From positions 2,108,001-2,172,000 of the forward strand of contig CP067379.1 of assembly GCA_019565575.1 (NCBI GenBank): DNA of 64,000 nt. Reading direction: 5' to 3'. Every line of letters starts with the position of its first letter. Position 1 is the stretch's first letter. Made by a program: the position numbers and the translations under genes. This stretch comes from Flavobacterium covae (GTDB lineage: Bacteria > Bacteroidota > Bacteroidia > Flavobacteriales > Flavobacteriaceae). This document shows positions 9,975 through 21,120 of the stretch, piece after piece. The notes beneath the pieces are model-generated. The model saw only the letters and a list, made by a program, of their open reading frames with translations. It was not told the origin of the DNA and ran no database searches.

Positions 9975-10514
9975 ATGAGTGCCGAAAATACAGAAAAAGA
10001 ACTAGAATTAAATAATACAGAAGAAACTCAAGAAAAACAAGCAGAAGCAAATCAAGCTACTGATTTGACTGTTGAAGAAAAATTACAAGAAGAATTAGCA
10101 AACGAAAAAGATAAGTTTTTACGTCTTTTTGCAGAATTTGAAAATTATAAAAAACGTACATCTAAAGAACGTATAGAATTATTTAAAACAGCAGGACAAG
10201 AAGTTTTACAAGCAATGTTACCTGTTTTAGATGATTTTGACAGAGCATGGGTTCAAATTTCAAAATCAGAAGATGAAGCATTAGTAAAAGGAGTTGAATT
10301 GATTCACGAGAAATTTAAATCAACATTAATTTCAAAAGGATTAAACGAAGTTGAAATAAAACAAGGCGATCTATTTGATGCTGATTACGCAGAAGCAATT
10401 ACCCAAATTCCAGCAGGTGATGATCTAAAAGGAAAAATAGTAGATATCGTTGAAAAAGGATATAAACTAGGTGATAAAATTATTCGTTTTCCTAAAGTAG
10501 TGATAGGGAATTAA
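9975..10514 (+). CDS. grpE: Nucleotide exchange factor GrpE
   Basis: A 179-residue protein with an acidic, disordered N-terminus (MSAENTEKELELNNTEETQ), a long coiled coil (EEKLQEELANEKDKFLRLFA), then EFENYKKRTSKERIELF and the C-terminal beta domain. The C-terminal segment with GVELIHEKFKSTL and the ending VEKGYKLGDKIIRFPKVVIG is diagnostic. GrpE exchanges ADP for ATP on DnaK. The dnaJ gene follows 57 bases downstream in an operon. Confidence 0.95.
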   Translation: MSAENTEKELELNNTEETQEKQAEANQATDLTVEEKLQEELANEKDKFLRLFAEFENYKKRTSKERIELFKTAGQEVLQAMLPVLDDFDRAWVQISKSEDEALVKGVELIHEKFKSTLISKGLNEVEIKQGDLFDADYAEAITQIPAGDDLKGKIVDIVEKGYKLGDKIIRFPKVVIGN

Positions 10515-10571
10515 TAATTTGAGATTAGACATTGGTAAACAATTTCAAATTTCAAATTTCAAATTTAAATT

Positions 10572-11686
10572 ATGAGCAAGAAAGATTTTTACGAGATATT
10601 AGGCATTAACAAAGGAGCTTCAGAATCAGAAATTAAAAAAGCATATCGTAAAAAAGCGATTGAATTTCATCCAGATAAAAATCCTGGAGATAAAGCAGCA
10701 GAAGAAAAATTTAAAGAAGCAGCAGAAGCCTATGAAGTATTAAGTGATGCTGATAAACGTGCAAAATATGATCAATATGGTCATGCAGCATTTGATGGAG
10801 CAGGAGGTTTTGGAGGTCATCACATGAATATGGATGACATCTTTAGCCAATTTGGAGATATTTTTGGAAGTGCTTTTGGCGGTGGCTTCGGCGGTTTTGG
10901 AGGTGGAGGCGGTCAGCGCCGTGCAAAAGGAAGTAATCTTCGTATTAAAGTAAAGTTAACACTAGAAGAAATAGCTACAGGTGTTGAAAAAAAATAAAAG
11001 TAAAAAGAAAAACACAAGCAGAAGGAGTTACCTACAAAACTTGTTCAACCTGTAATGGCTCAGGTCAAGTAGTTAAAATACAAAATACGATCTTGGGTAG
11101 AATGCAAACAGCTTCTCCCTGTCCTTCTTGTGGAGGTTTAGGTCAAATGATTGATAAAAAACCTTCTAATGCAGACTCACAAGGAATGATCCTAGAAGAC
11201 GATACCGTATCTATCAAAATTCCAGCAGGTGTAGTAGATGGAATGCAATTAAAAGTAGCTGGTAAAGGAAATGATGCACCTGGTAATGGAGTAGCAGGCG
11301 ATTTAATCGTAGCAATTGAAGAAATTGAACATCCTACCCTAAAACGAGAAGGAGAAAATTTACATTATGATTTATATATAAGTTATCCCGAAGCTGTATT
11401 AGGTGTATCAAAAGAAATTGATGCAGTTACAGGTAAAGTACGTATTAAGTTAGAAGAAGGTATTCAATCAGGTAAGATTTTACGTCTAAAAGGAAAAGGA
11501 ATTCCAAGTCTGAATAGTTACGGTAATGGAGATATGTTAGTACATATCAATGTATGGACACCTAAAAACCTTTCAAAAGAACAAAAAAGATTCTTTGAAG
11601 AAAATCTTGAAAACCCAAATTTTAATCCAAAGCCCGAAAAAACAGACAAATCTTTTTTTGAGAAAGTAAAAGATATGTTCTCGTAA
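10572..11686 (+). CDS. dnaJ: Chaperone DnaJ, frameshifted in an A-run
   Basis: The J domain covers residues 1-70 with [17 protein letters not shown] (HPD motif), followed by a Gly/Phe-rich region ([14 protein letters not shown]). The frame then breaks at 10986-10993 (GAAAAAAAAT); one more A gives [22 protein letters not shown] and continues to the stop at 11686. The zinc-finger region has only two CxxCxGxG units (CSTCNGSG and CPSCGGLG) instead of four, which is usual in Flavobacteria. The C-terminal substrate domains are complete. The break is probably a sequence error, since this is a core chaperone gene. A terminator follows. Confidence 0.93.
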
Positions 11687-11726
11687 TTTTCAAATACTTT
11701 AACATTGTAAATAAAAAATTCAAAAT

Positions 11727-11765
11727 AAATCCCAGCTTTTGATACTGAAAGTTGGGATTTTTTGT
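11727..11765 (+). terminator. Terminator after dnaJ
   Basis: AAATCCCAGCTTT pairs with AAAGTTGGGATTT (one G-T pair) around an 8-base loop, followed by further T residues. It closes the grpE-dnaJ unit. Confidence 0.75.
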
Positions 11766-11846
11766 AAAATTTTCTGTTTATCAACAACTAATTATTTATT
11801 TTTACAACTTGACATAGAAACAAAGAAAACGACTCAAACTTATATA

Positions 11847-12772
11847 ATGAATAATATTCTTGAAGTAAATAATGTAGTGAAACAATACGGTAATTATACT
11901 GCACTGAATTCGATTTCCTTACAAGTTCCTAAAGGCAGTATCTATGGACTTTTAGGTCCTAACGGAGCAGGAAAAACATCCTTGATCCGTATTATCAACC
12001 AAATCACAATGCCCGATAGCGGAGAAGTATTCTTGGATGCTGAAAAATTAGCCCCCCATCATGTATCGTATATAGGATATATGCCTGAAGAACGAGGTTT
12101 GTACAAAACAATGAAAGTAGGAGAGCAAGCTTTATATCTAGCACAATTAAAAGGAATGCCTCATACAGAAGCAAAAAAGCAACTCAAATATTGGTTTGAA
12201 AAACTAGGTATTGAAGGATGGTGGGATAAAAAAATACAAGAACTATCCAAAGGAATGGCACAAAAATTCAATTTATAGTCACCATTTTACATCAACCTAA
12301 ATTACTAATATTAGATGAACCTTTTTCAGGTTTTGATCCTGTAAATGCTAATTTAATAAAAGATGAAATTATTGAATTAAACAAACAAGGGACCTCTATC
12401 ATTTTTTCAACTCATCGTATGGAAAGCGTAGAAGAAATGTGTGATTATATAGCGCTTATTCATAAATCAAACAAACTTATTGAAGGCAAAGTAAGTGATG
12501 TTAAAAAAGAATATCGCACACACAAATTTCAAGTAGGAATCTTATCCGATAATGTAGAAAAATTAATGTATGAATTAACACAAAAATTTACTATCGGACA
12601 AACAGCTTTCAAATCACTAAATAACGATCTTAAATTAGAAATTGATCTAGGAGATAGAAAACAAAATGAATTGTTAGAAATTTTAATAAAAAATGGGCAG
12701 GTAACACATTTTGCAGAAAATATACCATCAATTAATGATATTTTTATCCAAACAGTAACCAATAAAAAATAA
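11847..12772 (+). CDS. ABC transporter ATP-binding protein (NatA/CcmA-like), frameshifted
   Basis: The start is MNNILEVNNVVKQYG; an upstream in-frame ATG would overlap the terminator region. Walker A is GPNGAGKTS near residue 40, the signature is ELSKGMAQK, then the frame breaks at 12263-12268 (CAAAAATT); one more A gives QKIQFIVTILHQPKLLILDEPFSG with Walker B. The H-loop STHRMESVEEM follows. The C-terminal 110 residues match the regulatory tail of NatA-type ATPases. It is paired with the permease at 12882, so together they form an ABC-2 exporter of unknown substrate. Confidence 0.88.
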
Positions 12773-12881
12773 CATAAAACAAAATTTAAAATAACAAATG
12801 AAACTTTTAAAGCTTCTATTTTAGAATTTACCACTTGTTATTTTATTTGTTTAGTGATTTGAAAATTAAAATTTACGAAAT

Positions 12882-14183
12882 ATGAATATATTGAGTTTAA
12901 TTATAAAAAGAGAGTTTATTGCCAAAGTTCGCAATAAATCATTTATTGTAATGACTTTCTTGAGTCCTTTGTTACTTTTAGGAATGTCAATATTAATAGG
13001 AGTTTTAGCTAATATAAACAAAGGAGAAATAAAGAAAGTTGCAATTCATGATAAAGCTGGAATTTTAAAAGAAGACTTTAAAAATAATAAAGAAATAAAA
13101 TACACAGACTTATCTCAAATGCCTTTTGATTTAGCCAAAAAAACAGCGTCAAAAGATTTTGAAGGATTAATTTACATACCAAAAGTATCTAATTCAAAAG
13201 ACCTAATAAATAAAGTTGAATACATTTCAGATGAGAGCCCCAATTTAGAATTTGTTGCAAATATTGAAAAAGTAGTAGATACTCATTTGACTAAAGAAAA
13301 TTTGCAATCATTAGGTTTTGATTCTAATAAAATTGAAAAAGCAAAGGTGGAATCAGAACTTCATATCACAAAATTTTCAGGGGAAGAAGGCTTAAAATAT
13401 TTAAACGAAATAAAGATATTTTTCGGAGGAGCTTTTGGATATTTAATAATGATGTTCATTATTATTTATGGAAATTTTGTAATGCGTAGTGTTATAGAGG
13501 AAAAAACATCTAGAATTATAGAAGTAATTATTTCATCAGTAAAACCATATCAATTAATGATGGGAAAAATTATAGGAAATTCGTTAGCAGGAATATTACA
13601 ATTTGCAATTTGGGTTGTGTTAGGTTTATTATTGTTGTTTGGCTCTTCAATGTTTTTAGGTAATTCAGTCAATGCTGTACATGATACTATGCAACAATTA
13701 CCTTCACAAGCAGGAAATATAGCTTCTATGATTGAAAAGATAAATCTTTACTATAACGAAATACCTGTTTTAACTACCCTTGTTTTCTTTTTAATCTATT
13801 TTATAGGAGGTTATTTCTTATATAGTTCCTTATATGCAGCCATTGGAGCAGCTGTTGATTCAGAAACAGATTCACAACAGTTTTTGTTACCTATTATTAT
13901 GCCTTTGATGTTGGGTATTTATGTTGGGTTCTTTACAGTAGTAAATGATCCGCACGGTACAGTAGCAACTCTCTTTTCTATGATTCCATTTACATCTCCA
14001 ATTGTAATGTTGATGCGTATTCCTTTTGGAGTACCTATCTGGCAATTGGTAGTTTCTATAACATTACTTTTTGGAACTTTTTTAGGTGTCGTTTGGTTTG
14101 CCAGTAAAATCTATCGAGTAGGAATTTTAATGTATGGTAAAAAACCAACTTGGAAAGAGTTATATAAATGGCTTAAATATTAG
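12882..14183 (+). CDS. ABC-2 type permease (NatB-like)
   Basis: A 433-residue membrane protein with one N-terminal helix (SFIVMTFLSPLLLLGMSILIG), a ~150-residue extracytoplasmic domain, then five to six helices in the second half beginning IFFGGAFGYLIMMFIIIYGNF and the motif VIEEKTSRIIEVIISSVKPYQ that is typical of ABC-2/NatB permeases. It is downstream of the ATPase gene with a 109-base gap. The pair is a Na+/drug-exporter-like system; the substrate cannot be told. Confidence 0.88.
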   Translation: MNILSLIIKREFIAKVRNKSFIVMTFLSPLLLLGMSILIGVLANINKGEIKKVAIHDKAGILKEDFKNNKEIKYTDLSQMPFDLAKKTASKDFEGLIYIPKVSNSKDLINKVEYISDESPNLEFVANIEKVVDTHLTKENLQSLGFDSNKIEKAKVESELHITKFSGEEGLKYLNEIKIFFGGAFGYLIMMFIIIYGNFVMRSVIEEKTSRIIEVIISSVKPYQLMMGKIIGNSLAGILQFAIWVVLGLLLLFGSSMFLGNSVNAVHDTMQQLPSQAGNIASMIEKINLYYNEIPVLTTLVFFLIYFIGGYFLYSSLYAAIGAAVDSETDSQQFLLPIIMPLMLGIYVGFFTVVNDPHGTVATLFSMIPFTSPIVMLMRIPFGVPIWQLVVSITLLFGTFLGVVWFASKIYRVGILMYGKKPTWKELYKWLKY

Positions 14184-14246
14184 AATTAAATTATTGGATT
14201 TTGTAAATTCGAGTAATCAAGTAAAAGATATCTTCAAATAAATAGA

Positions 14247-15409
14247 ATGAGTAAAATATTAATAATAGAAGACGAATCAGCCATTCGTAGAGTTTTGGCA
14301 AAAATTCTTTCAGAAGAAAATGATTCATACAAAGTAGATGAAGCAGAAGATGGAGCGCAAGGACTTGAAAAGGCTAAGAATGAAGATTACGATTTAATCC
14401 TTTGTGATATTAAAATGCCTAAAATGGATGGCGTAGAAGTATTAGAAGCTATAAAAAAATAAAACCAGAAATCCCGATGGTTATGATTTCGGGACATGGT
14501 GATTTAGAAACAGCCGTTAATACCATGCGTTTAGGTGCTTTTGATTATATTTCAAAACCACCCGATTTAAATCGTTTGTTAAATACGGTTCGTAATGCCT
14601 TAGACAAAAAAAAATTAGTCGTAGAAAATAAGATTCTTAAAAAGAAAGTATCCAAGAATTATGAAATGATAGGTGAAAGTGTCTCTATATTACAGATAAA
14701 TGAGATGATTGAAAAAGTAGCTCCTACAGAAGCTCGTGTTTTGATTACAGGACCCAATGGTACCGGTAAAGAATTGGTAGCTCATCAAATTCATCAGAGA
14801 AGTGAGCGTTCTTCAGGCCCAATGATTGAAGTAAATTGTGCTGCTATACCATCAGAACTGATAGAGAGCGAATTATTTGGACATGTAAAAGGAGCTTTTA
14901 CTTCCGCTGTGAAAGATAGAGCAGGTAAATTTGAAGCAGCAGATGGAGGTACAATTTTTTTAGATGAAATTGGAGATATGAGTTTGCCAGCACAAGCCAA
15001 GGTGTTGAGAGCACTACAAGAAAATTTAATCCAACGTGTAGGAGCTGATAAAGACATAAAAGTTAATGTACGTGTTGTGGCGGCAACAAATAAAGATTTG
15101 AAAAAAGAAATTGAAGAAGGTCGTTTTCGAGAAGATTTATATCATCGTTTGGCAGTTATCTTAATAAAAGTTCCTTCACTAAATGATAGAAGAGACGATA
15201 TACCTGCTTTAATTAAACATTTTACTAATAAAATAGCTCAAGAACAAGGAAGCGCAACTAAATCCTTTTCAAATTCAGCCATCAAGTTATTACAAGATTA
15301 TGATTGGACAGGAAACATTCGTGAGTTGCGAAACGTTGTTGAACGTTTAATTATTTTAGGAGGAAGTGAAATTTCAGAAACAGATGTGAAATTATTTGCA
15401 TCAAAGTAA
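14247..15409 (+). CDS. Sigma-54-dependent response regulator (NtrC family), frameshifted
   Basis: Receiver domain (MSKILIIEDESAIRRVLAK, phospho-acceptor Asp in LILCDIKMPKMDG), then an AAA+ sigma-54 activator domain with Walker A GPNGTGKE, the GAFTSA loop (GHVKGAFTSAVKDRAGKFE), Walker B TIFLDEIGDM and the R-finger region. The C-terminal segment ends in DYDWTGNIRELRNVVERLII without a clear Fis-type helix-turn-helix. A frameshift in ATAAAAAAATAAAA (14453-14464) separates the receiver; one more A gives EAIKKIKPEIPMVMISGHG. Missing a DNA-binding domain is common in this flavobacterial orthologue group. No histidine kinase is adjacent. Confidence 0.88.
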
Positions 15410-15477
15410 AGTCAATTTTTTAAACTTAGTGCTTATTATCTGATGCTTAGCACTATTAATTAAGGACTAAATATATT

Positions 15478-16117
15478 ATGAATTTAAAAAAAATAAACCA
15501 AAACCTTCAAAAAGCGTTAATAGAAAATAATATTATTGAACCCACAGAACTTCAATCGGATTGTTGGGGAACTTTAAAAGGAGGGGCTGATGCTATTGTA
15601 GTAATGAATCAAGGAGAAGGAAAATCATCTACTATAGCTTATACAGTTATTCAAAAATTAGAAAAACCAATAGGAGAATCTACACGAGCATTGATTCTTG
15701 TAAAAGATAAAGAATCTGTTTTACAAATGTTAGATTATTTTCAAAAATTTGGAAAACACAATGATCTTAGGGTAATAAGGAGTCAATGATAAAACAGATA
15801 TAGATGAAGAAAAAAATGTGATTTCCGCAGGAATGGATATTTTAATAGGAACTCCAAATAAGATTAATGCAATGTTCTCAGGGGCTGGATTTAATATGAA
15901 CACAGTTAAAATTTTTGTGGTAGACGATGCAGATCTTATTTTTAAACAACGTTTAGAACCTATTGTCCAACGTTTGTCTTTGAGTGTAGAAAAAACACAA
16001 AGATTATTTTTTACTACTGAATTAACAGAGCGTGTTGAAATTTTAGCTGATAAGATAATGATTGAACCATATCTTTTTGGAGTAGAATATGATGAAGATG
16101 AATATAATGAAGAATAA
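15478..16117 (+). CDS. Small DEAD-box helicase-like protein, frameshifted
   Basis: About 213 residues in two frames joined at 15771-15778 (TAATAAGGAG, one A too many); correction reads DLRVIGVNDKTDIDEEKNVISAGMDILIGTP. It has a Q-motif-like ELQSDCWGTL, a Walker A-like NQGEGKSST, and DEAD-box-like VVDDADL and FFTTELTERV. Only the first RecA-like domain is present, so it is half a normal DEAD-box helicase, and VDDA replaces DEAD. It may be an RNA-binding or degenerate helicase. It follows the response-regulator gene by 68 bases. Confidence 0.7.
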
Positions 16118-16136
16118 TTAGATCATAAATTAAAAA

Positions 16137-16262
16137 GAGACTGTCTAAAAAGTTCGCAATCTTTCATTTCGACCAAAGGGAGAAATCACATAATGTGATT
16201 ATGAAACCAGAGTTATCGAAGTGACAAGCTGCATGTTGATTTATTACTTTTTGGACAGTCTT
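16137..16262. mobile_element. MITE-like palindromic-ended element
   Basis: The ends are inverted repeats: GAGACTGTCTAAAAAG on the left and CTTTTTGGACAGTCTT on the right. The interior contains TCATTTCGACCAAAGGGAG and GTGACAAGCTGCATGTTGAT, the same sequence that is tandemly repeated at 43.7-45.3 kb. It has no coding capacity. The terminal repeats resemble those of the IS1182 element at 38752-40530. Confidence 0.6.
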
Positions 16263-16280
16263 ATTTTTTTATTTTAGTTT

Positions 16281-16329
16281 TTAATATCGGATATTTTTTT
16301 TTTAAATTTAAACGATATTAATAAATTTG
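16281..16329 (+). promoter_or_regulatory. Promoter with inverted-repeat operator for the Fic gene
   Basis: TTAATATCG (16281-16289) and CGATATTAA (16313-16321) form a perfect 9-bp inverted repeat with a 23-base spacer. TAAATTTG at 16322-16329 matches the -7 box, immediately next to the right arm and 5 bases before the start codon. The arms bracket the core promoter and could bind a repressor. Confidence 0.45.
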
Positions 16330-16333
16330 TGAT

Positions 16334-17302
16334 ATGTGGAATATAGATTTGTCATATCGAAAAGAATTTCAAACAACTTTTGAAAGATTATATGAAAAAA
16401 AGGAAATGTTGGTAAAAGCCAAACCATTACCTAAAATGGCTATTGAAAAAATTAAAGAATCGCTTTCGATCGAATGGACTTATAATTCTAATAGTATTGA
16501 GGGAAATACCTTAACTTTAAGAGAAACACAAATGGTACTTCAAGAAGGAATTACAATAAAAGGAGTTTCACTTAGAGAACATTTTGAAGCAAAGAATCAC
16601 GAAAAAGCAATAGATTATTTGTATGAAATAGTAAACGAAGAATATATTTTTAGGAGTATAGATATGCTTGCTTTACACGGGTATGTTTTAAGATCTATAG
16701 AAGATGATTTTGCAGGACGTTTACGTAATGGAGGTGTTCGTATATCAGGTGCTAATTTTATTCCTCCCAATGCTAATAAAGTTTCATATTTAATAGATGA
16801 GTTAGTAGAATTTGTTAATGAAAATCCATTAAGTTTGAATGACATAGAGTTAGCTGCCATATTTCATCATAAATTTGTTTGGATACACCCATTTTTTGAT
16901 GGCAATGGACGAACGGTTCGTTTATGTATGAATTTATTATTAATGCGAAGAGGTTTTCCTCCAGCTATTATTTTAAAAAATGATAGGAAGAAATATTATG
17001 AAGCCCTAAATCAAGCTAATAATGGAAACTATCAAAAACTTGTCTTATTGATGTGTCAAGCAGTAGAGCGAACATTAAATATTTATTTAACAGCTTTGCC
17101 TGATAATGATAATGATTATTTACCAATAGCGAATATTGTTAGTGAGCCGTCATCATCGTATGGCTTTACTCAAGAATATGTTAGTTTATTGGCTAGACAA
17201 GGAAAGATAGATGCTCATAAAGAAGGAAAAACTTGGGTTACTACAAAAAAAGCACTTCAGGAATATATCGAAAATAGAAAACGAAAAAGAGCTTTAAAAT
17301 AA
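16334..17302 (+). CDS. Fic-domain protein (AMPylator-type), with inhibitory helix
   Basis: A 322-residue protein. The Fic motif is HPFFDGNGRTVRL near residue 190 (HxFx(D/E)GNGRxxR). The N-terminal helix carries SNSIEGNTLTLRETQ, matching the (S/T)xxxE(G/N) inhibitory motif, so it is a class II Fic protein that auto-inhibits by placing the Glu in the active site. A C-terminal winged-helix-like segment (SSSYGFTQEYVSLLARQGKIDAHKEGKTWVTT) follows. Such enzymes transfer AMP to protein targets. The gene stands alone between a MITE-like element and ggt; a palindrome flanks its promoter. Confidence 0.9.
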   Translation: MWNIDLSYRKEFQTTFERLYEKKEMLVKAKPLPKMAIEKIKESLSIEWTYNSNSIEGNTLTLRETQMVLQEGITIKGVSLREHFEAKNHEKAIDYLYEIVNEEYIFRSIDMLALHGYVLRSIEDDFAGRLRNGGVRISGANFIPPNANKVSYLIDELVEFVNENPLSLNDIELAAIFHHKFVWIHPFFDGNGRTVRLCMNLLLMRRGFPPAIILKNDRKKYYEALNQANNGNYQKLVLLMCQAVERTLNIYLTALPDNDNDYLPIANIVSEPSSSYGFTQEYVSLLARQGKIDAHKEGKTWVTTKKALQEYIENRKRKRALK

Positions 17303-17410
17303 AAAGAAATACACTTTTGTTTTAAAAATTATTAGAAAAACCCCTATGTCTTTAGGAGATTTTCTGTTTTATAGGTAACTTGTGTCAAAAAAATGATAAA
17401 TACTAAAAGT

Positions 17411-19100
17411 ATGAGAAAATATAAAATAATTTTTATAATCTTAATTTTCTTTCAATTAACCTATTTAAAAGGGCAAAATACAAAAGGATTGATATCAGAA
17501 AAAGCAATGGTGGTATCTGCAAGAGAGGAAGCTTCAAAAATAGGCGTTCAAATATTAAAGAAAGGAGGAAACGCATTTGATGCAATGGTAGCAACTGAAT
17601 TAGCATTGGCTGTTTGTTATCCACAAGCAGGAAATATTGGTGGAGGCGGATTCATGGTATATAGAAAAGCTAATGGTGCCATTGGAAGTCTTGATTATAG
17701 AGAAAAAGCACCTCTAATGGCTAATAAAGATATGTTTTTAGATAAAAATAAGGATGTAATAGAAGGTTTAAGTACGGCTTCTGGCAAGGCTATAGGTGTG
17801 CCAGGTACGATAGCAGGAGTATTAGAAGTACATGAAAAAATGGGGGCTTTACCATTAAAAGAAATTTTTGAACCAGTTATAGATTTAGCAGAAAAAGGGT
17901 TTTTAGTTACATCAAAAAATGAGATTACTTTTGCGCATTATAGAAATGATTTCGTAAAGATGAATGGAATTAAAAGTTTATATTCTAAGATTTATAAAGA
18001 AGGAGATACTATAAAACAAATACAATTGGCTAAAACATTAAGAAAAATTCTTAAGAAAGGAAGAAAAGAATTTTATGAAGGAGAAATAGCCAAAGAAATC
18101 GTTCGTTTTATTAAGGAAAGAGGAGGGGTAATTTCTCTAAAAGATTTAAAGGAATATACCCCTGTTTGGAGGAAACCAATAGTCTTTAAATATAAAAAAT
18201 ATAATTTAATAACAATGGCTCCTCCTAGTAGTGGAGGGATTACTCTTTCTCAAATCTTAAAAATGATAGAACCTTATTCTTTAAAAGATCTCGGGTATAA
18301 CTCAGAAAAAACGATTCAGGTAATTGTAGAGGCGGAACGAAGAGCGTATGCAGATCGAAATTATTTTTTAGGAGATCCTGATTTTGTAAAGATTCCTCAA
18401 GACGAATTATCCAATGAAAATTATTTAAAAGAAAGGATGAGTACGTTTTCTTTTGATAAAGCAACTCCTTCAACCGAAATAAAACACGGAACAGTTCATT
18501 TTTCTAAAGAAAGCACTGAAACAACCCATTATTCTATAGTGGATTCTCTAGGTAATGCGATTGCGGCTACTACAACATTAAATGATAATTTTGGAAGTAA
18601 GTATTATTCAGATGAATTAGGTTTTTTCTTTAATAATGAAATGGATGATTTTAGTATAAAACCTGGAGTTGCTAATTTATACGGACTTGTAGGGGCTAAA
18701 GCTAATGAAATTCAACCTAAAAAAAGAATGTTGAGTTCTATGACACCTACAATAGTAGAAAAGGAAGGTAAATTATTTATGGTTTTGGGTACACCAGGAG
18801 GATCAACAATTATTACGTCTGTATTACAAACTTTTTTAAATGTTACGGAGTTTGGAATGAATATGCAACAGGCTGTAGATGCCCCTCGTTTTCATCATCA
18901 ATGGTTGCCTGATGAGGTAGTTTTTGAACCTAATAAATTTTCAAATGACTTGATTGATGGTCTAAGAAGAAAAGGTTATATAATTAATGAAAAACAAAAT
19001 AAGATAATAGGAAAAGTAGATGCAATATTAGTTCAGCCTGGAAGGAAAATTGGAAGGAGGGGCAGATTATAGAGGAGATGATAAAGCTGTGGGGTTTTAA
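17411..19100 (+). CDS. ggt: Gamma-glutamyltransferase, frameshifted near the C-terminus
   Basis: Starts at MRKYKIIFIILIFFQLTYLKGQ, a signal peptide; a GTG or ATG six codons upstream is less likely. The large subunit carries AMVVSAREEASKIGVQILKKGG and GNIGGGGFMVYR. The catalytic Thr is the second T of ETTHYSIVDSLGNAIAATTT, the site of autoprocessing. The printed frame ends ...GRKIGRRGRL at 19072. The plus strand has CTGGAAG at 19038-19044; deleting one G gives VQPEGKLEGGADYRGDDKAVGF and a stop at 19100, the usual GGT ending. Periplasmic glutathione degradation is the expected role. Confidence 0.92.
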
Positions 19101-19112
19101 AGAATAAAAAAT

Positions 19113-19328
19113 ATGAGTCTGGTGACTGTTTTTTCTGGGAATGAAATAAGTGCTTTAGCTATAAAAGCAGAATTAGAAATAAATGGGATTTTGGCAATTT
19201 TAAAAAATGAAATTCAAGCTGCAGCTATGGCTGGATTTTGGAGCCCTTATTCAGGTGTTGATGTTCTGGTGAATAAAAAAGATGTAATGCAAGCAAAATT
19301 ATTGATAGAAAAAATGATTAATTTTTAA
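19113..19328 (+). CDS. DUF2007 small protein
   Basis: A 71-residue protein (MSLVTVFSGNEISALAIKAE, GFWSPYSGVDVLVNKKDVMQAKLLIEK) of the DUF2007/putative signal-transducing family, which resembles the GlnB-like ferredoxin fold. It is 12 bases after the corrected end of ggt and probably co-transcribed. The function is unknown. Confidence 0.75.
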   Translation: MSLVTVFSGNEISALAIKAELEINGILAILKNEIQAAAMAGFWSPYSGVDVLVNKKDVMQAKLLIEKMINF

Positions 19329-19367
19329 TTTTCTCATTTTCAAATTATTTAATTTATTCATTAATTT

Positions 19368-19375
19368 TATCTTTG
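19368..19375 (+). promoter_or_regulatory. -7 box of the ABC-F gene
   Basis: TATCTTTG matches TAnnTTTG, 55 bases upstream of the ABC-F start codon. A TTG about 20 bases upstream is not obvious. Confidence 0.45.
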
Positions 19376-19430
19376 CATCTTCAAAAAAATAAGGAATATT
19401 TTTAAATCCTTAAACTTCTAAACTTCAATT

Positions 19431-21064
19431 ATGATTACAGTAAATGATATTGCCGTAGAGTTTGGCGGAACTACGCTTTTTAGCGATGTGACTTTTGCAA
19501 TTAATGAAAATGATAAAATTGCCTTAATGGGTAAAAATGGGGCAGGAAAATCTACTTTGTTAAAAATCGTTGCAGGTGAAAACAAGCCTACACGAGGTAG
19601 TATTTCAGCACCTAGTGATGCTGTAATTGCATACTTGCCTCAGCATTTGTTATTAAATGATGATAGTACAGTAATGGAAGAAACCTCAAAAGCTTTTGCT
19701 TCTGTTTTAGGAATGAAAGCGGAGATAGATGAAATTAACGAGCAGTTAACTATTCGTACAGATTATGAAAGTGATGAATATATGAAGTTAATTGAACGCG
19801 TTTCGGAGCTTTCTGAAAAATATTACTCTATAGAAGAAGTTAATTACGAAGCAGAGGTTGAAAAAGTATTAAAAGGACTAGGTTTTGTTCGTGAAGATTT
19901 TACCCGTAAAACTTCCGAATTTTCTGGTGGATGGCGTATGCGTATTGAGTTGGCTAAAATTTTATTAAAAAAACCAGACTTAATATTGTTAGACGAACCT
20001 ACCAATCACTTGGATATGGAAAGTATTCAATGGTTAGAGGATTTCTTAGTTACTCAGGCCAAAGCAGTAATGGTTATTTCTCATGACCGTGCTTTTGTAG
20101 ATAGCATTACTAACCGTACCATTGAAGTAACGATGGGCAGAATTTATGATTATAAAGCAAAATATTCAGATTATTTAGTTTTACGTCAAGATAGAAGAAT
20201 ACAACAACAAAAAGCGTATGATGAACAACAAAAATTTATTGCTGAAAATCAGGCTTTTATAGAGCGTTTTAGAGGAACTTTTTCAAAGACAGAACAAGTG
20301 CAATCTCGTGTACGTATGTTAGAAAAATTAGTTTTAGTAGAAGTAGATGAAGTTGATACATCCGCTTTAAAACTAAAATTCCCACCATCACCACGCTCAG
20401 GACAATATCCTGTTGTTGTAGAAGAGCTTACAAAAAAATATGATGACCATGTAGTGTTTAATAATGCCAATATGGTAATTGAGCGAGGTCAAAAGGTAGC
20501 ATTTGTAGGGAAAAATGGAGAGGGAAAATCAACAATGATTAAAGCTATTATGAAAGAAATTAATCATGATAGTGGTAAATTAGAAATAGGACATAATGTA
20601 CAAGTAGGATATTTTGCTCAAAATCAAGCAGCATTATTAGATGGCGATTTGACCATTTTTGAAACTATAGACCGAATTGCAGAAGGAGATATTCGTACCC
20701 AAATTAAAAATATTTTAGGAGCCTTTATGTTTAAAGGAGACGATATTCAAAAGAAAGTAAAAGTCCTTTCGGGGGTGAAAAAACACGTTTAGCTATGATT
20801 AAACTATTGTTAGAACCCGTAAATGTATTGATTCTAGATGAGCCTACGAATCACTTAGACATGAAAACGAAAGACATTATCAAAGAAGCTTTAAAAGATT
20901 TTGATGGTACATTAATTTTAGTTTCTCATGATCGTGATTTTCTAGATGGTTTAGTAACTAAAGTATTTGAATTTGGAAATAAAAGAGTTCGAGAACATTT
21001 TGAAGATATTAAAGGTTTCTTGGCTTTCAAGAAAATGGAAAATCTAAAGGAAATTGAGAAATAA
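19431..21064 (+). CDS. ABC-F family ATPase, frameshifted in a G-run
   Basis: Two ATPase domains. The first has Walker A GKNGAGKST, signature EFSGGWRMR and Walker B LILLDEPTNHLD. The linker is followed by a second domain with Walker A GKNGEGKST; a G-run (20770-20774) is one base short, and restoring it reads VLSGGEKTRLAMIKLLLEP, then LILDEPTNHLD and an H-loop SHDRDF. No membrane segments exist, so it is a cytoplasmic ABC-F protein acting on ribosomes. The subgroup (Uup/EttA-like) is uncertain. About 544 residues. Confidence 0.92.
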
Positions 21065-21080
21065 AATGATTACATACCTA

Positions 21081-21120
21081 AAAGAGGCTCTTTTCAATTT
21101 TAGAAAGAGCCTCTTTTTTT
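21081..21120 (+). terminator. Terminator after the ABC-F gene
   Basis: AAAGAGGCTCTTT and AAAGAGCCTCTTT form a strong stem with a T-run behind it, right after the ABC-F stop codon. Confidence 0.8.

Noticed and set aside
10572..11686. dnaJ as a real pseudogene or as programmed frameshifting
   Set aside because: The break is a plain A-run one base short, and the same happens in about twenty unrelated genes, so sequence error explains it better.
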